DNA from: CAXBNB01 sp965267535 | GTDB taxonomy: Bacteria; Bacteroidota; Bacteroidia; Cytophagales; Cyclobacteriaceae | Reading direction: 5' to 3' | Length of the DNA stretch: 64,000 nt | Assembly (NCBI GenBank): GCA_965267535.1 | Contig: OZ254082.1 | Span: 2,480,001 to 2,544,000 of the forward strand | Shown here: one piece after another, positions 17,677 through 25,947 of the stretch | Numbering within the stretch: the stretch's first letter is position 1 | How the letters are laid out: each line of letters opens with the position of its first letter | Notes under the pieces: generated by a model | What the model saw: the letters and a program-made list of their open reading frames with translations, nothing else | Databases searched by the model: none | Told to the model about the DNA's origin: nothing | Program-made: the position numbers and the translations under genes

Positions 17677-18525
17677 CTAGCGAAGGCTTTTGTACCAGAT
17701 ATTCATGCTTTCGATTGTTTCACCAATAAGCGTATTGTTGGGCAGTGTCCCTCCAAAACAATACCCAAGTCTGCCAAAAGCCCGGTTCATGCCATGCGAA
17801 ACCGACCGTGCAATGGTATACAGTGTTTTTATGTTTTTATCGTGCATGGCGTATTCCATTTCTTTCAGCAGTAGATAGGATAGTTTTTTACCCCGATGGT
17901 CTGGGTGCGTGGCAAAATCAGTCATTTCAGCATTGTTTTGCTCTTTGTCTATTTCTGCTGAAGCGGCAGCTACCAGTTGGTCGCCGGCAAATACGCCAAA
18001 GTAAGATACATGGCTTTCCATAGTAGAAAGCAGGTAGCTCTCGTCAAAAATCGGAAAGGGGTATTTTTTGAACACACGCTGGTACAGTCCGGCCAGTTGC
18101 GGTGTGTCTTTGGCTGTAAGCATGCGCATCTGGTAGCCTTCGGGCAATGTCAGATCAATGGGGCGTGTAGGTGCCTCCATGGCTTGATTCACAATATTTT
18201 TGATGAGTTTTTTTTGCTTTCGCGATACATAAGACCGCTTGGAGCTAAAATACTGTGCCATAAAATAGCCGGTTTCTTCGCCGTTGTAAAGCCCAGGCAC
18301 TTCTGCTTCTATTTTAAAGTTACTGTCCCGGAATGTGTCGAGTGCAGGTTTGGGCACTTTTGCAAAAATTTTGGAGTAGCGTTTTACAATCGCCAGGTCA
18401 GACAATTGATCCACAATATGAGGGGTGTCTTTGGGGTGCAGTTTCATCAGGTAGGCCCGATCGTTGTGTGGACCGTGCTGTACTGTAGACCTGCCTATTT
18501 TTTCAGTTTTATCAAACAATATCAT
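17677..18525 (-). CDS. ablB: Beta-lysine N-acetyltransferase (AblB-like GNAT)
   Basis: The 282-residue protein has a GNAT acetyltransferase domain in its C-terminal half (ATHPDHRGKKLSYLLLKEMEYAMHD, acetyl-CoA binding loop). The N-terminal region is specific to AblB. Its gene overlaps the symporter gene by 4 bases (ATGA), and the start at 18525 is chosen for that reason. AblB acetylates beta-lysine at the epsilon amine to form the compatible solute N-epsilon-acetyl-beta-lysine. The product is a strong inference because the lysine 2,3-aminomutase is in the same operon. Confidence 0.85.
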   Translation of the reverse strand: MILFDKTEKIGRSTVQHGPHNDRAYLMKLHPKDTPHIVDQLSDLAIVKRYSKIFAKVPKPALDTFRDSNFKIEAEVPGLYNGEETGYFMAQYFSSKRSYVSRKQKKLIKNIVNQAMEAPTRPIDLTLPEGYQMRMLTAKDTPQLAGLYQRVFKKYPFPIFDESYLLSTMESHVSYFGVFAGDQLVAAASAEIDKEQNNAEMTDFATHPDHRGKKLSYLLLKEMEYAMHDKNIKTLYTIARSVSHGMNRAFGRLGYCFGGTLPNNTLIGETIESMNIWYKSLR

Positions 18526-19931
18526 CTTTTTGAAAACCAATAAGTTAAACTATATAAAATTAGTGATGCTGATATTCCAAATACCGTAGCGTCCAGGTTG
18601 TAAGGCAATGCTACGGCAGCAAAAATAAGCACCAATGTAGTACCACCCCCTCCCAGCATACTTACCAGTGCTGCCCGGCTGCAGGTATGCCTGGAAAAGT
18701 AAGCTGCCAGTGTAGGCACCAGCAATCCCGAAACCATAAATGCATACGATTGCAGTACGATATCGAGCACAGAAGTGAAGTAGGTAGCCAGTAGAAATGC
18801 AGCCAAGCCCAGTAGCAGTGTGATCAACTGCGACTGGCGTATCAACTGCTTACTGCCTGAGGACTTCACTCCTGGTAAAAATGATGGGATAATGTCATTT
18901 AGAAAATTTCCAGAGGAAGCTATCAGGCAGCTGTCAGCAGTAGACATAATGGCTGAAAAGTAGGCTGCCACCACAAAACCGGCAATGCCAATGGGTAGCA
19001 CGTTGGTAAGCAAGAGCGGTAAGGCTGATTCAGGGTCGCTAAGGGGAAAGGCCACTCGTGCCAGCATGCCAAGCCCCACTCCTACAAAAGCCAGTATGGG
19101 GTATTCGAATATTCCCGCTATAAAAAAGGCTTTTCTGGCTTGCTTTACATCAGGGCTGGCATATACCCGCTGGTAGAGTGTCATGGCTATAAACCATATC
19201 GGCACGATAGAAAAGGCCCAGTTGACAACTGTGACCGGTGCGATATGCAACAAGGAAAAATGTGTATCGGGCAGGGTGTTGCTAATGGCACTCCAGCCTC
19301 CCAGGCTATGGTAGGCAAATGGAAAGCCCAGAAAAAGCAAACCAGCAAGCAGGACGATCCACTGCACCGTGTCGGTGTACACTACCGCTTTCAGCCCACC
19401 CATGACCGTATAGAGCACTACTATAAGGGTCATTACGATAAGTGAAAAGTGCAGCGGATCGATTCCCGGCATGTCAGAAAATATGCTGGCTGCAGCGAGT
19501 TTTCCACCGGCAAGAATCTGACCGGCGGTAAAACCCAGATAGCCTATTCCTGAAATAAAAGCTGCCAATGCGGCCACACGCTTGTTGTAGCGCAATGCCA
19601 GAAAATCAGGAAAAGTCAGCAAGCCATGTTTCAAGTCTAATTTTTTGAGTAAGGGCACAGTAAAAACGGCTGCCAGCCATGCTCCTACCAGGCCTGTAAA
19701 CAGCAGCCAGGTGCCGGCCAGTCCCATGCTAAAGCCCAGCCCCCCCAGTCCGATAGAAAAGCCACCGCCCACATCAGTAGCAGCGATAGACATGCCTATA
19801 TGTCCTGCACGGATCGTTCTGCCTCCTACATAAAAATCTTCACTGGATGTGTTTTTTCTATAAAAATAGAAACCTACACCCAGTATAATTACAAAATATA
19901 CGCTAAATACGAGGTAGTCTGCCAGGTGCAT
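18522..19931 (-). CDS. Sodium:solute symporter (SSS family)
   Basis: The 469-residue protein has about 13 membrane segments. It carries the SSS pattern: an N-terminal region with GLGGLGFSMGLAGTW, sodium-site Ser/Thr residues in ADSCLIASSGNFLNDI, and the typical GGLKAVVYTDTVQW. It starts at 19931, one base overlapping the ablA stop, and ends overlapping ablB. The gene between ablA and ablB suggests that the transporter serves the same pathway, for example uptake of lysine or of a compatible solute. Substrate is not shown by the sequence. Confidence 0.85.
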   Translation of the reverse strand: MHLADYLVFSVYFVIILGVGFYFYRKNTSSEDFYVGGRTIRAGHIGMSIAATDVGGGFSIGLGGLGFSMGLAGTWLLFTGLVGAWLAAVFTVPLLKKLDLKHGLLTFPDFLALRYNKRVAALAAFISGIGYLGFTAGQILAGGKLAAASIFSDMPGIDPLHFSLIVMTLIVVLYTVMGGLKAVVYTDTVQWIVLLAGLLFLGFPFAYHSLGGWSAISNTLPDTHFSLLHIAPVTVVNWAFSIVPIWFIAMTLYQRVYASPDVKQARKAFFIAGIFEYPILAFVGVGLGMLARVAFPLSDPESALPLLLTNVLPIGIAGFVVAAYFSAIMSTADSCLIASSGNFLNDIIPSFLPGVKSSGSKQLIRQSQLITLLLGLAAFLLATYFTSVLDIVLQSYAFMVSGLLVPTLAAYFSRHTCSRAALVSMLGGGGTTLVLIFAAVALPYNLDATVFGISASLILYSLTYWFSKR

Positions 19932-21406
19932 TAATTCGCCTGCTTCAACTGTTCGTAACCCGAATTTTTGATGGCGTTTTCTACTAGCGAATCATGCAGC
20001 GATTCATCTTCCCACAGTTTTTGCCCTTCTATCGGCAAGGTCTCTATCGGGTCGAAGTATACATAGAGTTTCGATCCGTTTACACTTGGACTTCTGTAAA
20101 TGCTAATGCCCGTTACTTCATCGTAGTATTCGTAGCTATGTACATCTCGTTTTCCTCCCCCACCGGGTGCGTCAGTTACAAACAGGGGCGTATTAAATCC
20201 TGCCGTTATACCGCGAATTGATTTTTCCAGTTCTACGGTTTGCTGTACACTTGTACGCATATCTTCGGTACCCTGCACCATGTCGTGTTGGTATACATAG
20301 TAGGGTTGCACATTCATGTAAGATAGCTTGCGGATCAGGTGCTTCATCGTTTCGGGAGTGTCGTTTACTCCTTTTATCAGCACACTTTGGTTTCGCACTG
20401 TTACCCCGTTTTTAAAGAGGTGAAGCATTGCCTGGCGAGTGATTTCAGTAATTTCGTTGGCACTGTTGAAGTGTGTATGCAGTACTACTTCTTTGCCTTT
20501 TGCCTGCCCTTGCGCTACTATGTCTATCAGTGTATTGGTCCACGTTTCGTCGGTTAGTATTTTCATAGGTGAAACGGCCGGACCTTTGCTCGCAAAGCGA
20601 ATACGACGCACATGTGGTATGTCCAGCAGGATATCTCCTATCAGTCTGAGCCTGTCGGGTACCAGCATGTAGGCATCTCCTCCGGATATTACTACGTCTT
20701 CTATTTCCGGTCGAGAAGCTATATAGGCGAAAGCTTCATTCCATTTTGCCGGAGCATTTTTAAACTTTACTTTGTCTACTGTTTCTGTATCGCTACCTAT
20801 GGCATAGCTCCGTGTACAAAACCGGCAATATACCGGACATACATCCAATGGCAGAAAAAGTACTTTGTCGAAATAGCGGTGTACCAGGCCGGGCACTGGT
20901 GAGTCATTTTGCTCGCCCAGCGAATCTAAAGTAAGTTTAGGGTGGTCGGGTTTTCTTCCGCTATCTACAGGAATAAATTGTATGCGTAGTGGGTCGTTGT
21001 AGGGATCGTTCCAGTTGATCAGACTAAGTATATATGGCGATACACTTAGGTTCATAGGGGCATTTTCCATGCCTTTTTCTACATCGGCTATAAACTCCGG
21101 ATCGACCAGTCCTTCTGTCAGTTCTTTTAATTTGGCTACTTTTCTTACCGTATGCTTGTTTTGAAATTTGGTATCCAAAAACTCCTCTTCGCTTACGTCT
21201 TTAAAGGCCGGTATGGTCTGCCAGAATGTACCCTTTACAAAATGGCGGTGCTGGAGCACTTCCCGTTGTACGGGTTCTTTTATTGGGTTTGGTATTTTTA
21301 GTTCTTTTAGTTCTTCCAGATTCTCACTCTTAGTAATCGCTCTAGGTAATTCTGAAAAATTATCTGCTTCTTCTATCCTTGTGATTTCTTCTTCTGTGTA
21401 ATACAT
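19931..21406 (-). CDS. ablA: Lysine 2,3-aminomutase
   Basis: The 491-residue radical SAM enzyme has CPVYCRFC with C190, C194 and C197 as the [4Fe-4S] ligands. The PLP site near the C-terminus has PGGGGKRDV. KamA hallmarks such as EDVVISGGDAYMLVPDRL and LHTHFN are present. It moves the amine of L-lysine from carbon 2 to carbon 3 (beta-lysine). I start it at MYYTEEEITR (21406); the longer frame would cover the putative operator. With the symporter and AblB it forms one operon for N-epsilon-acetyl-beta-lysine, an osmolyte known in methanogens and some bacteria. Regulation by the upstream MarR is suggested by palindromes. Confidence 0.93.
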   Translation of the reverse strand: MYYTEEEITRIEEADNFSELPRAITKSENLEELKELKIPNPIKEPVQREVLQHRHFVKGTFWQTIPAFKDVSEEEFLDTKFQNKHTVRKVAKLKELTEGLVDPEFIADVEKGMENAPMNLSVSPYILSLINWNDPYNDPLRIQFIPVDSGRKPDHPKLTLDSLGEQNDSPVPGLVHRYFDKVLFLPLDVCPVYCRFCTRSYAIGSDTETVDKVKFKNAPAKWNEAFAYIASRPEIEDVVISGGDAYMLVPDRLRLIGDILLDIPHVRRIRFASKGPAVSPMKILTDETWTNTLIDIVAQGQAKGKEVVLHTHFNSANEITEITRQAMLHLFKNGVTVRNQSVLIKGVNDTPETMKHLIRKLSYMNVQPYYVYQHDMVQGTEDMRTSVQQTVELEKSIRGITAGFNTPLFVTDAPGGGGKRDVHSYEYYDEVTGISIYRSPSVNGSKLYVYFDPIETLPIEGQKLWEDESLHDSLVENAIKNSGYEQLKQAN

Positions 21407-21434
21407 AAATTTTGTTTCTGTATTGTTAAAATAT

Positions 21435-21446
21435 GTTCTATAGAAC
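21435..21446. promoter_or_regulatory. Palindromic operator GTTCTATAGAAC upstream of ablA
   Basis: A perfect 12-base palindrome lies 29 bases before the ablA ATG, just downstream of the -7 box at 21451-21459, that is over the expected transcription start. A degenerate copy, ATTCTGTAGAAC, occurs at 21483-21494. Together they fit a MarR-type repressor site; the adjacent MarR gene is the obvious candidate. Binding is inferred. Confidence 0.65.
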
Positions 21447-21450
21447 TTAT

Positions 21451-21459
21451 GCAAAGTTA
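21451..21459 (-). promoter_or_regulatory. -7 box of the ablA operon
   Basis: Read on the minus strand this is TAACTTTGC, a good TAnnTTTG box, 45 bases before the ablA start and inside the MarR-ablA gap. The -33 element is only TTTT, at the expected spacing. Confidence 0.55.
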
Positions 21460-21482
21460 GTTATTTAACATAAGTATAAAAG

Positions 21483-21494
21483 ATTCTGTAGAAC
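21483..21494. promoter_or_regulatory. Second, imperfect MarR-like site upstream of ablA
   Basis: ATTCTGTAGAAC differs from GTTCTATAGAAC in two positions and shares the following ACTTAT with the first site. It lies upstream of the -33 region, 48 bases from the first copy. It may be a second operator half-site. Confidence 0.4.
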
Positions 21495-21506
21495 TTATTT
21501 TAAGAA

Positions 21507-21992
21507 TTACTCCACTGTATCGTCGAGGGGCTCGTCAGAAATAAGCAACGGTGCGGCTTCTATTTCTTTGATTTGCATAGCAGAAACAATGATTTCAAGC
21601 GACCGCTTGACCATTGCCTGATCGTCAGTAGAAAGCGAATTCAACTTTTTTGCCAGCCTGTCGTGAAGAACATTTGGTGCGTCTTGAAGGAGCTTTAGCC
21701 CTACGGCCGTTAAAGCTATATAGGTTACTCGTTTGTCTCCTGACTTTGGCAATCTGGCTATATAGCCTTTTTTTTCCAGCCGATTGATAATGCCTGTAAC
21801 TGTGCTCGAGTTGAGACTTAGCAACTCCATGAGCTCTTTGTGAGTCGATTTATAATCCGGCTGTTGTTCCAGGTGATTGAGGCAGAGTAACTGTGTAATG
21901 CTTAAACCAAAGTCTTTTTGAATGCTCTTGGATTCCAGATTAAGCGATCTTACTATCTTTCTTATACTGACTAATATTTCTATTGAGTTCAT
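21507..21992 (-). CDS. MarR family transcriptional regulator
   Basis: The 161-residue winged-helix protein has a MarR core: LLCLNHLEQQPDYKSTHKELMELLSLNSSTVTGIINRLEKKGYIARLPKSGDKR, ending in the wing DKRVTYIALT. The start at 21992 is ATG; the longer in-frame start is a TTG. It is the gene just upstream of ablA on the same strand, with 100 bases between them that hold two palindromes. A further inverted repeat around GTTCTATA lies just upstream of its own start, suggesting autoregulation. It is probably a regulator of the osmolyte operon. Confidence 0.88.
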   Translation of the reverse strand: MNSIEILVSIRKIVRSLNLESKSIQKDFGLSITQLLCLNHLEQQPDYKSTHKELMELLSLNSSTVTGIINRLEKKGYIARLPKSGDKRVTYIALTAVGLKLLQDAPNVLHDRLAKKLNSLSTDDQAMVKRSLEIIVSAMQIKEIEAAPLLISDEPLDDTVE

Positions 21993-22012
21993 AAGGCGGG
22001 GTTTGTGAGGCA

Positions 22013-22034
22013 AAAAAGTTCTATACGACTTTTT
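22013..22034. promoter_or_regulatory. Inverted repeat upstream of the MarR gene
   Basis: AAAAAGT (22013-22019) and ACTTTTT (22028-22034) are inverted copies around TCTATACG. The site includes GTTCTATA, which is one half of the perfect palindrome at ablA. It lies 21 bases before the MarR ATG. Confidence 0.5.
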
Positions 22035-22055
22035 GCAATGGGTTATACAACTGTT

Positions 22056-22805
22056 TTACATGATGGTCAATGCAGCCTTAGTGGCTATACCGATCAGCAC
22101 CGACACTGCAAAGCTAATCAGTGTTCCTATTAAAATGTATTCCGTTCGCTTTCGGTCTTTTGATTCTTTGAGTTCTCCAAAGCGGAAAATGGATTTAGCA
22201 GCAAGTAAAAAACCAACCGGCCGTAATTCTCCAACCAAAATAAAGGTAAGAATGAGGACACGTTCAAGTATGCCTATCCACTTGCCGGCATGTGTCAGGC
22301 TCTCACTTTGCATAGTACCTCCATCGTCGGCTGTGATTTCCTGCTGCCAGCTGCGAGTAAGGTAACCAATCAGATACCCAGACGGCAGGCTCACTACCAG
22401 GTATGCAATCCAGATAAGCAGGCTTTGCGGAGTGGTAGCCAATTGTAGACTCGCATGAAAGAGATCTATGCCCTGATCGCTAACGACTGCCCAGTATATC
22501 ATCAGGGAAAGAATGTGTGCACTCTGATCTACTACAAAGGCTATCGTATCGTCTCGTTTACTGGCTACTTTAAGAGCGTCGATAATACCATGCGCCAGCA
22601 CCACGAACACAGGTGCCTGCCAATGGTGCCACTGCCCTACCACCAGATAAGTTATGGCACCTACAATGAGCAAATGACCATAGAAATACGGACTTCTCCA
22701 TCCGCGTTTTTTTTCCTGAGCTATGCGATTGGTCTGAAAAACAAAATCGGCCAGTATATGGGCTAAAATAAGGCGAAGCAGCAGGTCTATTTGCTGTAGT
22801 TCCAT
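22056..22805 (-). CDS. DUF3307 membrane protein
   Basis: The 249-residue protein has several membrane segments and the DUF3307 pattern LLLRLILAHILADFVFQTNRIAQEK near the N-terminus, and HGIIDALK further on. The family is uncharacterised; a relative, SatE, sits with SatD in streptococci. It overlaps the SatD gene by 19 bases and so is translationally coupled. Function is unknown. Confidence 0.85.
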   Translation of the reverse strand: MELQQIDLLLRLILAHILADFVFQTNRIAQEKKRGWRSPYFYGHLLIVGAITYLVVGQWHHWQAPVFVVLAHGIIDALKVASKRDDTIAFVVDQSAHILSLMIYWAVVSDQGIDLFHASLQLATTPQSLLIWIAYLVVSLPSGYLIGYLTRSWQQEITADDGGTMQSESLTHAGKWIGILERVLILTFILVGELRPVGFLLAAKSIFRFGELKESKDRKRTEYILIGTLISFAVSVLIGIATKAALTIM

Positions 22806-23449
22806 GCGATTACTTGTTTGTAGCGTTTAATAAATGGTTGTAAACTCTGAAAATCGGATGCTTCCAGTCGCTTGCCTATGGCGCGCTGGCTTTTCCCCAG
22901 TTTTTTTCCGATTTCCTGCTGGGTCATGGTGGCCAGTAGTGTGTAGTATATGGCATCTGCCTGCTGGGTGGTCCATCGACCGATAATGGCATCTGCCATA
23001 GGACATGCCGCTGCAAATTCATCGTCATAAGCATTGCCCAAAGTAATTTGCAGTAGCCGGTTGTTTTCCTTCATCGTATCCAAAGCCCTACCCGACCGTA
23101 CAAATGCCTCTCCGTCCAGTGTACCCACCCGTGTATCTGCATCAAATTTCTGACTGGCAATACTTCCTATCCCTATTGACAGCCTGCCATCCCATGTTTG
23201 CTGTCGCGTATTGCCCCTGGAGTGTCGTCTGAGTCCTGTACGAAACAACAAGGCCACATTTAATGCTAACGCCGGATCGCTTAACAGTACCTGAAAACTA
23301 TCGCCCCGGTATATATCGACAAGCATATCGGGTGCTATTTCCTGTTTTATTTCTTCGGCCAGTTGCTGCAATACTTCTTTGTATGGGCCGCCGGAAGCAG
23401 TGGATGCCACCAAATCTCCCGTAATAACTGCATATACATTCGTTTTCAT
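22787..23449 (-). CDS. SatD family protein
   Basis: The 220-residue protein begins MKTNVYAVITGDLVAST, the usual SatD motif, followed by DIYRGDSFQVLL. This middle portion resembles a nucleotide-cyclase-type fold (DGRLSIGIGSI). Near the C-terminus TQQEIGKKLGKSQRAIGKRLEASD reads as a sigma-like or LuxR-like helix-turn-helix. SatD is known from acid tolerance in streptococci, with no defined reaction. The start is placed at the conserved MKTN ATG rather than upstream. It is coupled to DUF3307. A three-copy hairpin array lies about 115 bases upstream. Confidence 0.82.
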   Translation of the reverse strand: MKTNVYAVITGDLVASTASGGPYKEVLQQLAEEIKQEIAPDMLVDIYRGDSFQVLLSDPALALNVALLFRTGLRRHSRGNTRQQTWDGRLSIGIGSIASQKFDADTRVGTLDGEAFVRSGRALDTMKENNRLLQITLGNAYDDEFAAACPMADAIIGRWTTQQADAIYYTLLATMTQQEIGKKLGKSQRAIGKRLEASDFQSLQPFIKRYKQVIAWNYSK

Positions 23450-23564
23450 AGTATCCTTTTTTCCCTTACTCATATTTGGTCACAACATAAAACCTACCGG
23501 AAGTTACCCCTCTTCCCAACCCGACAAAGCAGGGTTACTTGCAATATAACATTACTTCATAAAA

Positions 23565-23642
23565 TAGAACCTCTAGAAGTTCTAAAACTGAAATAGAACC
23601 CCTGAAGGTTCTAAAATTAAAATAGAACCCCTGAAGGTTCTA
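23565..23642. repeat. Three hairpin units at 29-base spacing upstream of SatD
   Basis: Three 20-base units begin at 23565, 23594 and 23623. Units two and three are identical (TAGAACCCCTGAAGGTTCTA), the first differs. Each folds on TAGAACC/GGTTCTA with a six-base loop. Nine-base A-rich spacers separate them, giving a strict 29-base period. They contain the TAGAAC/GTTCTA halves found also at the MarR sites. Possible roles are a multimer operator or a set of transcript hairpins. Confidence 0.8.
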
Positions 23643-23737
23643 ATGTACAATAACATCGTGCAAGGCCAAACCTGCTATAAGTATTTATGCATGTGGCATT
23701 GAAAGCTGATTACACTTAGCTATAGAAAAAACATCAG

Positions 23738-24790
23738 TTAATTTGCAACACCACTATCCAATAGCGACAGACACCTTTTTTCCACATTTAACTCCGCAGT
23801 AATACCCAAAGGCAAGGTGGCATTATCGTCTATGTGGCCAATAGGTAGCCCATATACAGCCGGAATATTCAGAGTACCGATCCTATCTTCCAGAACCTCA
23901 CGCAGCGATAGCGATAAGCTGAAGTCGGGATCATCAGGTTTGGTTTCGCAATCAGAAAACACGCCCAAAGCTATACCGGCAGCCGATTGCAATTTACCGG
24001 CATTGAGCAGCTGAGTGAGCATGCGGTCTACCCGGTAAGGAGACTCTCCTATATCTTCTATGAAGATGATTTTGCCGGCATAATCCAGGTCGTAAGGTGT
24101 GCCCAACAGTGAAACCAACAGCGACAGATTGCCTCCGGCCAAAGCTCCCCTAGCCACACCCGGCGTGAGCGTGTATGGCTGAAAGGCCTGATCTTCCAAG
24201 TCTTTCCATGCGTTGGGACGCTCTATATCGAGCTTGTTTTTTTCCTTCAACAGTGTTTTTTCGAAATGCCGGCTGGTAAAAACAGAAAATTCTGAAGCAC
24301 CTACAGGGCCGTGAAAGCAAACCAGCCCGGTTTTGGCGTGAATCCCAAAAAGCAATGCTGTAATATCGCTATACCCTACCAGCACCTTGGGATTGCCTTT
24401 TATCAGATCATAGTTCAGGTGTGGCAAAAGCCTGCCGGATCCATACCCACCACGAGCACATACTATGCCTTTAACCTCAGGGTTTTCAAACATGTCATGC
24501 AGGTCGTTGAGCCGCTGAGAGTCTGTGCCGGCAAGAAATCCCTTGCGCACACGCATGTTTTCTGAATAGATCACACGAAAACCCAAAGCTTCCAGATTTT
24601 CCAGCGATTTTTCAAAAGCTTCACGAGACACAGCACTGGCCGGAGTAATCAGGCCCAGGGTATCTCCTTTGCTTAGCTTTTGGGGTTTTATCAATGGCAG
24701 TGCAGAGCTATCGGCTCGGGTAGCTGTCGGCGATAGTAGAGGTAGCGTTGCTGCCAGTGCGGATGATTTGATAAAACTTCTTCGCTTCAT
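23738..24790 (-). CDS. S66-family LD-carboxypeptidase with Tat-like signal
   Basis: The 350-residue protein begins with a Tat-like signal (MKRRSFIKSSALAATLPLL), so it is likely exported to the periplasm. It shows S66 (MccF/LdcA) features: PKLSKGDTLGLITPAS, the catalytic Ser in ARGGYGSGRLLPHL, GYSDITALLFG, and EDIGESPYRVDRMLTQL. It would cleave the terminal D-Ala from muropeptides in peptidoglycan recycling. Export is unusual since LdcA is cytoplasmic; this may be a periplasmic variant. Confidence 0.88.
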   Translation of the reverse strand: MKRRSFIKSSALAATLPLLSPTATRADSSALPLIKPQKLSKGDTLGLITPASAVSREAFEKSLENLEALGFRVIYSENMRVRKGFLAGTDSQRLNDLHDMFENPEVKGIVCARGGYGSGRLLPHLNYDLIKGNPKVLVGYSDITALLFGIHAKTGLVCFHGPVGASEFSVFTSRHFEKTLLKEKNKLDIERPNAWKDLEDQAFQPYTLTPGVARGALAGGNLSLLVSLLGTPYDLDYAGKIIFIEDIGESPYRVDRMLTQLLNAGKLQSAAGIALGVFSDCETKPDDPDFSLSLSLREVLEDRIGTLNIPAVYGLPIGHIDDNATLPLGITAELNVEKRCLSLLDSGVAN

Positions 24791-24877
24791 GAGTAGTCGT
24801 TAGAGATGATGTTTGCTATAAAACCGGTTAGCAAGTATAAGAATTTACTACCACAACTACATAGCCCCATCGGGGCA

Positions 24878-25720
24878 TTAAAAACCATAAGCTGGATTGT
24901 CAACAGAAAAAGTATTAGGAGCAAAATCAGGGTTTACAGATATGTTGCTATATACATATTTTTCATAAAGCCCCTTGTCGTCGTATACTTCCATAAGCAG
25001 GGGCAGAAAGCGCTCACTGTCTACATATAACAGCATTTTGGGCGAGTAGTCGTTGGGTATCTGTATTACCTGGCCAGCCTTTACATCATCGTAGCTTTTC
25101 ACATTCGTATTGCGTTCAAGGATCATGTATTCACTCAAATGATAACGTTTGGCTATGTCTACCAGCGTTTCTCCCTGTTTTACAGTATAGTCAATAAATT
25201 TAAAATGAGGGTTTTCAAAAGAAATTGCATAGCACGAGCGACCATCATGCGTTACCAATCCTTTGTTAATGACCATTTGATCCAACTGATCGGCGTATTT
25301 GTTGCATATATACTCCAGTATGGTGGCCACATGAGCAAAGCCCGACTGAAAAATGGTGTGATGCTGATCTTCGCGCATCATTCCTTCCATGGGATCCAGC
25401 TTTACATTTACCCAGGGAAAACCATTGGTATTGACGGTGGCTTTGTTGTTATTCTGCCCACTTACATACAGCACTTCCACACCGTCTTTGGGATGAGACT
25501 GACGCACATATACTTTAAAAGGAGACTTAGTCAACCGTGTGAGCGTAACCTGACGTATCATTTTTCCCTCTATTCGCTCCTGCTTATCCAACTTGTATTC
25601 GAGGGTACGAATGGTTCGGGTGTTATCGATAAATCGGCGGGTAATGTCAATACCCGATTTTTTTTCTGCCGGGCTAAAAGCCATCAAACCAACAACTGCT
25701 ACTAATATCCACTTACTCAT
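24878..25720 (-). CDS. DUF1571/LysM secreted protein
   Basis: The 280-residue protein has a signal peptide (MSKWILVAVVGLMAFSPA), a DUF1571-type region (about 30-190: LEYKLDKQERIEGKMI...VYVRQSHPKDGVEVLYV), and a LysM segment near residue 190 (YTVKQGETLVDIAKRYHLSEYMILERNTN). LysM binds peptidoglycan, so the protein is probably attached to the cell wall in the periplasm. It is followed by the S66 carboxypeptidase, so both may act on cell wall. The DUF1571 role is unknown. Confidence 0.82.
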   Translation of the reverse strand: MSKWILVAVVGLMAFSPAEKKSGIDITRRFIDNTRTIRTLEYKLDKQERIEGKMIRQVTLTRLTKSPFKVYVRQSHPKDGVEVLYVSGQNNNKATVNTNGFPWVNVKLDPMEGMMREDQHHTIFQSGFAHVATILEYICNKYADQLDQMVINKGLVTHDGRSCYAISFENPHFKFIDYTVKQGETLVDIAKRYHLSEYMILERNTNVKSYDDVKAGQVIQIPNDYSPKMLLYVDSERFLPLLMEVYDDKGLYEKYVYSNISVNPDFAPNTFSVDNPAYGF

Positions 25721-25947
25721 ATCTCCTGGTCAATGATCAAACTACAATAATTAAACAAAACTACACTGCGCCACACGAAAAGCTGTTTTACAAGCAACTC
25801 AGGAGAATGCGCAGTTTGCAGCTACTCCTGGCCCGAATCTACTAAAACACCATTTTGCATGGCAATACTTCGAGGCTAAATTAAAACAGGAAGCTGTTAT
25901 AAATCCAACAAAATCTTTAAATTACCTTAAACAAACCCTTTAAAACT

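Noticed and set aside
23565..23642. CRISPR array
   Set aside because: Units are only 20 bases with 9-base A-rich spacers that are alike, and no cas gene is near.
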